Shown here: positions 1 to 6,320 of the stretch, piece by piece | Numbering within the stretch: the first letter of the stretch is position 1 | Layout of the letters: every line of letters starts with the position of its first letter | From: an uncultured Desulfobacterium sp. | Lineage (GTDB): Bacteria > Desulfobacterota > Desulfobacteria > Desulfobacterales > Desulfobacteraceae | DNA length: 26,464 nucleotides | Direction of reading: 5' to 3' | Assembly: GCA_937124525.1 (NCBI GenBank) | Contig: CAKZLA010000383.1 | Span: forward strand, 1 to 26,464 | Notes under the pieces: generated by a model | Database searches by the model: none | Seen by the model: the letters and a program-made list of their open reading frames with translations, nothing else | What the model was told of the DNA's origin: nothing | Program-made: the position numbers and the translations under genes

Positions 1-11
1 GTCAGTGTTTT

Positions 12-38
12 CAGGGACAGATTTTAAATCTGTCCCTG
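12..38. repeat. REP-like perfect palindrome next to a mobile-element scar
   Basis: Two 13-base arms, CAGGGACAGATTT and its exact reverse complement, are separated by a single T. Palindromes of this form are common dispersed repeats in proteobacterial genomes that carry REP-associated or IS200-type Y1 transposases. The position, just before an IscB/TnpA remnant, fits an element end or a REP unit. Only one copy is seen in this window, so repetitiveness is inferred. Confidence 0.55.
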
Positions 39-60
39 GGTAGGAGAAGTGATGCTGATA

Positions 61-150
61 TTGCAAACCCATTGTAACATTGGCGAAGTGGATCACTCAC
101 GTATGTGAGGGCAGGACTTGAGAGTCTCTGCCAAATTTTAACAAAAGGAT
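61..150 (+). ncRNA. Possible remnant of an IscB omega-RNA (HEARO)
   Basis: Two consecutive hairpins lie immediately before the IscB remnant. The first has stem CTCAC/GTGAG with loop GTAT (96-109). The second has stem GGCAG/CTGCC with an inner ACT/AGT and loop TGAG (110-132). In intact iscB loci the guide RNA (HEARO, now called omega-RNA) is encoded directly upstream of the iscB start, which is exactly this position. The assignment rests on location and folding only. I could not score it against the covariance model, and the element is clearly decayed. Confidence 0.28.
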
Positions 151-155
151 TTGAT

Positions 156-281
156 TTGCACGTATTTGTTAAAAATATGAGAGAGGAGGCTTTAATGCCA
201 ACTTCCCCACGGAGAGCAAGGGTATTGATAGCTCAGGGGAAAGCTAAAATTGACAGCTATCGACCTTTCACTATTCAATGA
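156..281 (+). pseudogene. iscB: IscB N-terminal (PLMP-domain) remnant
   Basis: From a TTG at 156, with AAAGGA six bases upstream, a 41-codon frame encodes a peptide containing the block ALMPTSPRRARVLIAQGKAK followed by RPFTIQ. This is the PLMP domain that starts IscB proteins, the RNA-guided nuclease ancestors of Cas9. The frame stops at 279-281. None of the RuvC or HNH regions of a normal protein of about 400-500 residues follows; the next bases encode a piece of an IS200 transposase instead. Two residues also seem to be missing between the first strand and the LMP motif. I read it as a dead stub left by deletion within an IS200/IS605-type element. It could conceivably be expressed as a tiny peptide, but nothing supports that. 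Confidence 0.72.
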
Positions 282-348
282 GGTAGAGCGTGACCACATT
301 CATTTGATGATAGAGAGTGTCCTCAAGTTATCTCCATTACAAATCTAA
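274..348 (+). pseudogene. tnpA: IS200/IS605 Y1 transposase (TnpA) fragment
   Basis: Read in the frame starting at 274, the DNA encodes FNEVERDHIHLMIESVLKLS and then PLQI before a stop at 346-348. DHIHL followed by a hydrophobic strand is the HUH (His-x-His) metal-binding motif of Y1 transposases, and the following KLSPLQI matches the usual residues after it. The N-terminal strands and the C-terminal catalytic tyrosine helix are absent. It overlaps the last codons of the iscB stub in another frame, so the two remnants were joined by a deletion. An iscB/tnpA pair is the normal content of such elements, which supports both calls. Confidence 0.68.
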
Positions 349-461
349 AGACTCAGGGGTTTTCTTGCCGGTGTTTTATAAAAAACAAGCCCTGGTAATG
401 CAATTTCACCCCCTGAATTTATCTGCCAACCTGGAAGTTGAATGTAATTAAGGAGCGTTTT

Positions 462-1898
462 ATGATCGTACCTGTCATCCTTGCCGGTGGTTCTGGAACC
501 CGACTCTGGCCCCTGTCCCGGGGACTTTTCCCCAAGCAGCTCATCAATCTTATTGATGAACATTCAATGCTTCAAAATACCCTGTTGCGCCCACTTGGTA
601 TTCCGGACATGGCTCCGCCGGTGGTGATCTGCAATGAAGATCATCGATTCATGGCCGCAGAACAGATGCGACGGGTGAATTGCACCGGTACAATTCTCCT
701 GGAACCCGTGGGCCGGAATACGGCCCCGGCCATTGCCGCAGCGGCCCTGCAGGTGGCACTTGAACATCCCCAAGCCACCCTGTTGATTTTACCGGCGGAC
801 CATGTCATGAGAGATATAACCGCTTTTCATGGGGCTGTTGTTGCCGGGGAGGCCCACGCTGCAGCCGGGTCCCTTGTCACTTTTGGCATTGTCCCCACCG
901 GCCCTGAAACCGGGTATGGCTATATTAAAAAAGGTGATTCTGTATTTTTAAATACGGGGAAAGATCTCACGGGATGTGCCATTGAACGGTTTGTGGAAAA
1001 ACCGGATTTTGAAACAGCAAAGGGATATGTGGCTTCTGGCCAGTATCTCTGGAACTCAGGGATGTTCATGTTCCGGGCAGACACGGTGCTGGAGGAGCTG
1101 ACCCTGCATGCCCCTGACATGGTCACCGCCTGCCGGGCCGCCCTGGAAAAGGGGGGGGAAGATCTTGATTTTTTCCGGCTGGACAGCGGAGCCTTTGCCC
1201 AGTCACCATCAGACTCCATTGATTATGCGGTCATGGAAAAGACAGACCACGGCGTGGTCATTCCTCTGGATGCCGGGTGGAATGATGTGGGCTCCTGGGA
1301 TGCCCTGTGGCACACCGGCGAAAAGGACGAGAACCAAAACGTACTCAAAGGGGATGTCCTGGTCAGTGATGTTAAAAATTGTTATCTCAATGCAGAAAGT
1401 CGCCTCATTGCAGCGGTGGGACTTGAAGACCATGTGTTGGTGGAAACCAAGGATGCCGTGCTGGTGGCCCCCCGGGACCGGGTCCAGGAGGTGAAAAAAC
1501 TGGTGGAGGCCCTGAAAAAGAAAAATCGACCCGAGGTCACCACCCACCGGGAGGTCTTCCGGCCCTGGGGATCTTATGAAACCATTGATCTGGGGTCCCG
1601 GTTCCAGGTCAAACGCATCACAGTGAAGCCCGGGGCTAAGCTGTCTTTGCAAAAGCATTTCCACAGGGCTGAACACTGGACCGTGGTCTCTGGCACCGCC
1701 ATCATCACCAAAGGGGAGGAGGAGATTCTTCTCCGGGAAAATGAGTCGGTGTACATTCCCCTTGGGTATGTTCACCGCATGGAAAATCCCGGCAGGATTC
1801 CCCTGGAGCTCATTGAGGTTCAGTCCGGCAGTTATCTGGGGGAGGATGATATTGTGCGGTTTGATGATATCTATGGCCGGGAAAAGAAAAGGGGGTAA
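462..1898 (+). CDS. manC: Mannose-1-phosphate guanylyltransferase / mannose-6-phosphate isomerase
   Basis: Bifunctional cytoplasmic enzyme of GDP-mannose synthesis. The N-terminal nucleotidyltransferase makes GDP-mannose from mannose-1-phosphate and GTP; the C-terminal type II isomerase cupin interconverts fructose-6-phosphate and mannose-6-phosphate. Visible are the pyrophosphorylase signature AGGSGTRLWP (residues 8-17), GRNTAPA near 86, the FVEKPD sugar-binding motif and WNDVGSW. The cupin begins at RPWGSYE (367) and contains the metal-site motif QKHFHRAEHW (397-406). The length, 478 residues, is normal for the ManC/AlgA/CpsB family. I chose the ATG at 462 because AAGGAG lies eight bases upstream and the protein then starts directly at the first strand; an ATG at 438 has no such site. 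The yqgE gene follows three bases after the stop. The product feeds exopolysaccharide or O-antigen synthesis, though no glycosyltransferase genes are in the window. A G8 run lies at 1151-1158. Confidence 0.95.
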   Translation: MIVPVILAGGSGTRLWPLSRGLFPKQLINLIDEHSMLQNTLLRPLGIPDMAPPVVICNEDHRFMAAEQMRRVNCTGTILLEPVGRNTAPAIAAAALQVALEHPQATLLILPADHVMRDITAFHGAVVAGEAHAAAGSLVTFGIVPTGPETGYGYIKKGDSVFLNTGKDLTGCAIERFVEKPDFETAKGYVASGQYLWNSGMFMFRADTVLEELTLHAPDMVTACRAALEKGGEDLDFFRLDSGAFAQSPSDSIDYAVMEKTDHGVVIPLDAGWNDVGSWDALWHTGEKDENQNVLKGDVLVSDVKNCYLNAESRLIAAVGLEDHVLVETKDAVLVAPRDRVQEVKKLVEALKKKNRPEVTTHREVFRPWGSYETIDLGSRFQVKRITVKPGAKLSLQKHFHRAEHWTVVSGTAIITKGEEEILLRENESVYIPLGYVHRMENPGRIPLELIEVQSGSYLGEDDIVRFDDIYGREKKRG

Positions 1899-1901
1899 GA
1901 G

Positions 1902-2444
1902 ATGTCCCGAATTCCAGGTTCGTTAAAGGGGCGGTTGCTCATGGCCATGCCGGGGTTGCCTGACCCCAATTTTGCCCAGACCGTCACCTGTATTTGTGAA
2001 CATAATGATTCCGGTGCCCTTGGGTTTGTGATTAATCGGGAACATCCGCTGTTGACCATCCAGGAACTATTTTCCGATCTGAAAATGTCCATGGTGGATG
2101 GCATGGATAAAATGCCCATCTATCTTGGGGGGCCGGTGCAGCCAGGGGCGGTGTTTATCCTCCATGGGGCTCCCTTTAACTGGGAGGGATGCATACGGGT
2201 AACCCCGGAGATTGGGCTTAGCAATACCCGGGATATTCTCGTGGCCATGGGGCAGGGCAAGGGGCCTGAACATGCCATGATCATTCTGGGGTGTGCTGGT
2301 TGGGCCCCCATGCAGTTGGATGCGGAGATGGCGGAAAATTCATGGCTGGTGGGCACCCTTACCATGGATATTTTATTTAAAACCCGGGTGGACGCCCGAT
2401 GGGAACAGGCCATGATGCACATGGATATGGAATGGGGCACGTGA
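1902..2444 (+). CDS. yqgE: YqgE/AlgH family protein (DUF179)
   Basis: A 180-residue soluble protein of the YqgE/AlgH family, whose biochemical role is not settled; AlgH was named from alginate regulation in Pseudomonas. The family hallmarks are present: an N-terminal LKGRLLMAMPGL with DPNFAQTV, then HNDSGALGFVINR (about residues 34-46), the central YLGGPVQPG, and late in the protein ILGCAGWAPMQL and the ENSWL segment. Length fits the family. It starts three bases after manC and runs into the next gene, so manC, yqgE and the GTPase are probably one transcript. The link to GDP-mannose synthesis is positional only; in many genomes yqgE sits beside yqgF instead, which is not present here. Confidence 0.92.
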   Translation: MSRIPGSLKGRLLMAMPGLPDPNFAQTVTCICEHNDSGALGFVINREHPLLTIQELFSDLKMSMVDGMDKMPIYLGGPVQPGAVFILHGAPFNWEGCIRVTPEIGLSNTRDILVAMGQGKGPEHAMIILGCAGWAPMQLDAEMAENSWLVGTLTMDILFKTRVDARWEQAMMHMDMEWGT

Positions 2445-4747
2445 AAAGGGTATATGACACAAAAGAGGCGTCTGAAAATATCTCACACTTTTCCATGGAC
2501 GACACAGGGGACCCCATGAGCCATGGGGTTGTGGATGCCATCATTCACATGGCAGAAAACTTATCAACGGCCTTTGAAGGGATGAAAGCCATACCCGGCA
2601 TGTACGATGAACAGGCCAGGTCCCAACATCATATCTGTACCCATCTTCCCGGCCAGATTACATCGGGTGTCATCCGCATTGCCGTTGTGGGGGCCATTAA
2701 ATCAGGAAAAAGTACCTGTATCAACGCCATTGCCGGTGGTGAAATTTTAAAGAGGGGTGCCGGGGTGGTCACGGCCATGGTCACCCGTATCCGTCCGGGA
2801 AAGACCCGGAAGGCCCAGGTGTTTCTTAAATCCTGGGATGAGGTGAATGAAACGCTCAGACGGGCTCTGGTATTGTTTCCTGAAAATCTTCTCACCGTTG
2901 AAGGTATCACCGGGGACGCCTTTGATCTGAGGCGGAAAAAAGACCGCCGATTTCTCCGGGCCGTGTCCGGCCAGCTGGGGGGAGGAGCCGGGCTGACCCC
3001 CCGGGGACTGCAACCGGAATTTGTTCGCATCCGCCAGGCCCTGGGGGCCTATGACCGGGTCCGGCATCTGGTGCAGGCCGATGCCGTGGTGCTTACTTTT
3101 GAAGGAGATGAATTTAACGGTCATCAGATGTTCACCGGTGATGGGGCTGCGGCTTTTTTTGCCGATGATGTGCTTCTGGAATTGCCCGGGGCTGTCCTGG
3201 CCCCGGGGCTGGAAATGGCGGACTGCCAGGGCAGTGACTCCACGGATTCCACCCACCTGGCCCAGATCCAGGACTATTTGATGTCCGCCAACATGATTGT
3301 GTACGTCATCAGCAGTCGCATGGGGGTGCGTGAGGCAGATCTTGTTTTTCTTCAAATGATCCGTGAGATGGGGCTGATGGACAATATTTTGTTCCTTTTC
3401 AACGTGGATCTTGGGGAGCATGGGAGCCTGGAAGAGCTTAAATTGCTGGAAGACCGGGTACGGGATGAGCTTAGCTGCATTCATTCCCAGGTGGTTCTTC
3501 ACACGGTTTCCTGTCTCCATAGCCTCTATCGTGCCCTGGGGCAGGGCCTCTCCCCGGGGGAGAAAAAGCGTATCAGCCTCTGGGAAGAAAACCGGGAACT
3601 CATTTCCCATACCCTTGGGGGAGAAAATGCCTTTATGGTCCACCTGGGACAGAAAATTCAACAGGATCGTTTTTCCCTGGTGGTGGAAAATCATATCCAG
3701 CGCATGGGGGTTGTCTGTGACTTTGCTGGCAGACGAATTCAGCTGTTTTACGATCTGTTGTCCCGGGATCAGGACCGTGCCGACCACGCGTTGAGGGAAC
3801 TTAAACGTATGAAGGTCCAGGGAGAAAATCTTAAAGGCATGATCCGGAAAACCACATTGTCTGCGGTGGAGGCTCTGGAGACAGACATCCGCGCCCGGAT
3901 TCACCGTTTTTTTCATCCTCGCAAGGGTGCGCTTGCCCGGGGGATCAGGGTTTTTATTCAAGACCATCCCATGGAGTATCCCCACCCGGAGACGCATTTG
4001 GCAGAAGCCGGGTTTAATCAGATCCTTTATGCCATGTTCCAGGAATTTCGCACGGCCCTGGACTATTACATGACCCGTCAGTTCAATCCCCGGGTGGCCG
4101 CCTTTATCCGGGAGCAGGAGCAGCACATGGATGCGGATTTCATGGCCCTGTACGATACGTGCCATATGGATACCCGGACACTTCTGGCCCGCCTGATGCC
4201 CGATGATGACGGGGGGGGGGATAATGGGGACCATGCCGGGGAAGAAAAGCCCGTGTCTCCGGTGGATATCTCTGCCGTCAAAGGTATTTTGGGGCTCAGG
4301 GTTCCCCGGGCCAGACTGGCCACGGCCTACAGTGCCCGGATTCGTATGGATGCCATGGCAGGCCTGGGACTGCACTCCCTGGTTGCCCTTTTGTCCAGAA
4401 TTTTAAAAAAACCCTTTGTATCTCCCTTTTCCATGGCCTTTGCCAATGGGCAGCGGCGCATGCGAAAGGAGGCCCTTCGATGCATGGAACTCCATTTAAA
4501 AAACTACCGGGAAATATTGGAGACCGAGTATTTTTTAAAGTTAATCCATGCCGTGTCCCGGGATTTTCAGGAAAAAATGATGGCGGAGTTTGAGGGGTGC
4601 GACCTTGAAATGGCCAAAATTGAAACCCTGGTGGCAGCGGATCATACAGAAAAGGTCCAGCGTCGCCACAGCCTGGATGCCATGCTCCAACGTCATGGGC
4701 AGATGAGTGAAGAGATGGATGCTCTTCACATTGATTATCCCCATTGA
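2399..4747 (+). CDS. Large dynamin-like GTPase
   Basis: A 782-residue protein with an N-terminal P-loop GTPase of the Dynamin_N type. The Walker A motif GAIKSGKS is at about residues 98-105, a conserved threonine region (AGVVTAMVTRI) follows, then a G3-like element DCQGSDSTDSTH. After strand VYVIS the expected N/TKxD reads NVDLGEH, which is atypical. The remaining ~450 residues look helical and charged with no clear transmembrane segment; a short amphipathic stretch near LHSLVALLSRIL could be the membrane-touching paddle. Bacterial dynamin-like proteins act in membrane remodelling or stress resistance, but no substrate can be named here. The start is uncertain: ATG 2399 (GGTGG eight bases upstream) overlaps yqgE by 46 bases, and ATGs at 2432 and 2516 are possible. 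A G10 tract at 4211-4220 interrupts a low-complexity Asp/Gly segment and could slip. Confidence 0.82.
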   Translation: MGTGHDAHGYGMGHVKRVYDTKEASENISHFSMDDTGDPMSHGVVDAIIHMAENLSTAFEGMKAIPGMYDEQARSQHHICTHLPGQITSGVIRIAVVGAIKSGKSTCINAIAGGEILKRGAGVVTAMVTRIRPGKTRKAQVFLKSWDEVNETLRRALVLFPENLLTVEGITGDAFDLRRKKDRRFLRAVSGQLGGGAGLTPRGLQPEFVRIRQALGAYDRVRHLVQADAVVLTFEGDEFNGHQMFTGDGAAAFFADDVLLELPGAVLAPGLEMADCQGSDSTDSTHLAQIQDYLMSANMIVYVISSRMGVREADLVFLQMIREMGLMDNILFLFNVDLGEHGSLEELKLLEDRVRDELSCIHSQVVLHTVSCLHSLYRALGQGLSPGEKKRISLWEENRELISHTLGGENAFMVHLGQKIQQDRFSLVVENHIQRMGVVCDFAGRRIQLFYDLLSRDQDRADHALRELKRMKVQGENLKGMIRKTTLSAVEALETDIRARIHRFFHPRKGALARGIRVFIQDHPMEYPHPETHLAEAGFNQILYAMFQEFRTALDYYMTRQFNPRVAAFIREQEQHMDADFMALYDTCHMDTRTLLARLMPDDDGGGDNGDHAGEEKPVSPVDISAVKGILGLRVPRARLATAYSARIRMDAMAGLGLHSLVALLSRILKKPFVSPFSMAFANGQRRMRKEALRCMELHLKNYREILETEYFLKLIHAVSRDFQEKMMAEFEGCDLEMAKIETLVAADHTEKVQRRHSLDAMLQRHGQMSEEMDALHIDYPH

Positions 4748-4775
4748 TAGAAGCAGTTATTATAGAGAGCTTGGT

Positions 4776-4804
4776 TTGATTTTAAAATGTTGCGATGGTA
4801 TTAT
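4776..4804 (+). promoter_or_regulatory. Candidate sigma70 promoter for the stress-protein operon
   Basis: TTGATT (4776-4781) and TATTAT (4799-4804) are separated by exactly 17 bases and lie just after the GTPase stop. Each box matches the consensus at four or five of six positions. Transcription would give a leader of about 170 bases before the stress-protein start. The same stretch also contains a possible 40-codon frame (4787-4909) with a hydrophobic core but no ribosome site, which I do not annotate as a gene. Confidence 0.42.
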
Positions 4805-4980
4805 GGGATAGTTCTGATTTTGGTCATCCAGTATTCTATTTTCATGTTTTGTTGTGGGCAAGGCCGCTGGCAATACAAGTTTTTGCCCGTGACATTTATC
4901 CAAACATAGGTACCCGAGCAGATGTTCCCAAAGATATCAATACTGAAAAACAGATGTGTGGGTACTTAAAGGAGGCGCAA

Positions 4981-5430
4981 ATGAACGTCAAACGAATTCT
5001 CTGCTGTGTGGATTTTTCATCCAATGCCGACAATGCCTTTCAAACGGCCCTGGACCTTACCCAAAAATATGGGGCACAACTTCATCTGGTTCACGTCCTG
5101 CCACCGGTGATCAGCCCCTTGATCACCGACATTGATCTGGTGGTTCCAGCAGAATCTTCCACGGCCCTGGTGGAAAAGCTGGCAGATCAGATGGTTGAAA
5201 CCTATGCCCAGCGAATTTCTCCGCCAATGGACCATGTGATACGGGTGCTGGAGGGTCATGTCTCATCGGAAATACTGCATTATATTGAATCGGAAAACAT
5301 TGATATGGTCATTGTGGGGGCCTATGGGCTTTCCGGAGTGGAGCTGGTTCTTTTTGGTAGTGTGGCCAAACGTATTGCCCACAAAGCCACCTGTTCTGTG
5401 ATGATCGTTCGGAACACCCAAAAGACATGA
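4981..5430 (+). CDS. Universal stress protein, UspA family
   Basis: A single-domain, 149-residue universal stress protein, cytoplasmic, with the Rossmann-like fold. It begins with RILCCVDFS, the first strand and acidic residue of the family. It carries the ATP-binding signature G-2x-G-9x-G-S at residues 113-127 (GAYGLSGVELVLFGS), followed by the closing strand CSVMIVR. It should therefore be the ATP-binding type that dimerises. I start at ATG 4981 because AAAGGAGG stands right before it and it matches the family N terminus; a frame open from 4795 adds an unrelated tail. The stop overlaps the start of the next gene in an ATGA, so both are translated together. Its regulation is probably by the promoter candidate at 4776. 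Confidence 0.93.
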   Translation: MNVKRILCCVDFSSNADNAFQTALDLTQKYGAQLHLVHVLPPVISPLITDIDLVVPAESSTALVEKLADQMVETYAQRISPPMDHVIRVLEGHVSSEILHYIESENIDMVIVGAYGLSGVELVLFGSVAKRIAHKATCSVMIVRNTQKT

Positions 5431-6245
5431 TAGAAAAAATTATTTCCGGGGGCCAGACCGGTGTGGATCGGGCAGCCCTGGACACGGCCATTAAATTTAA
5501 CATTGACCACGGCGGATGGGTTCCAGCGGGCAGAAAGGCTGAAGATGGGGTGATTCCATCCATGTACCACATGGATGAGATGGACACGGTGGTGTACGCA
5601 CGGCGCACGGAACAAAATATCAGGGATGCCCAGGGCACCATTATTATTTCAAGGGGGCATTTAAAAGGGGGAGCTCTTCTGACTTGGGAGCTTGCCCATA
5701 CCCTTAAAAAACCATGCTGCCATGTTGATCTCAATGATATGGATGAATTTGAAGCCGCAGTGATGCTTCAGGATTTTCTTAAGAGCTGGCATATTCAGGT
5801 GCTCAATGTGGCAGGCCCCAGGGCCAGCCAGGATATCGGGATTTACTGGTCAGTGAAGGGGATACTTGAGACCCTTTTTTTCATGGAGATGATGAGCCAG
5901 ACCCCGGATGCGCTTTTTGCCCAGGATACCCTTTTGATGGAGCGCCGGGCCCAGGCCCGGTGCACCACCGTGGCAGAGGCCGCCAAATTCATTGGAAAGG
6001 ATTTGAATCTGCGGACCCGGTGTATGCTTGCCAATCTGGAGCGGCGTGACATTGGCACGGTTTATTTTGCCCTGGCCGATACCATTAAAGTGAAGATGGG
6101 CCTGGATCATGGCAATACCGCACTGCTGGCCCATTGCGCTGAAGCCGCTGGTGTAAAAAATATCACACCCGAGGATGCCGCCATGGTGATTTTAAAATCC
6201 TTGAAAGCCTCTTTGGAACTGGATCATGTGTTGCGGGCAATATAA
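5427..6245 (+). CDS. Putative molybdenum carrier-type SLOG protein with an extra C-terminal domain
   Basis: The first ~155 residues match the MoCo_carrier / YpsA-SLOG-like fold: IISGGQTGVDRAALD at 5-19, GWVPAGRKAEDG, a MDTVVYARRTEQNIRDA strand-helix pair and the GTIIIS strand, then a second nucleotide-binding-like end (NVAGPRAS). The family name comes from structural similarity and does not prove molybdenum carriage; nucleotide-derivative binding is equally plausible. About 115 C-terminal residues (from FFMEMMSQTPDALF) are helical and form an addition I do not recognise. Total 272 residues, against about 150 for a lone domain. Translationally coupled to the stress protein by a four-base overlap, suggesting a stress or nucleotide-signal role. 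A 6-bp hairpin at 6280-6294 follows but has no T tract. Confidence 0.72.
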   Translation: MIEKIISGGQTGVDRAALDTAIKFNIDHGGWVPAGRKAEDGVIPSMYHMDEMDTVVYARRTEQNIRDAQGTIIISRGHLKGGALLTWELAHTLKKPCCHVDLNDMDEFEAAVMLQDFLKSWHIQVLNVAGPRASQDIGIYWSVKGILETLFFMEMMSQTPDALFAQDTLLMERRAQARCTTVAEAAKFIGKDLNLRTRCMLANLERRDIGTVYFALADTIKVKMGLDHGNTALLAHCAEAAGVKNITPEDAAMVILKSLKASLELDHVLRAI

Positions 6246-6320
6246 CATGATTAAAAAATTCAGTATCTAATAACAGCCCTGTCGTCCAACGACACAACGC
6301 AGATTGAAAATGGTACTTCC

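Noticed and set aside
2747..4375. Long reverse-strand open frame opposite the dynamin-like gene
   Set aside because: It is the mirror of a GC-rich coding frame; rich in His, Pro and Gly with no motif, while the + strand shows clear GTPase motifs.
4787..4909. 40-codon frame with a hydrophobic core (MLRWYYGIVLILVIQYSIF...) before the stress-protein gene
   Set aside because: No ribosome site and it overlaps the best promoter; the composition could come from AT-rich DNA.
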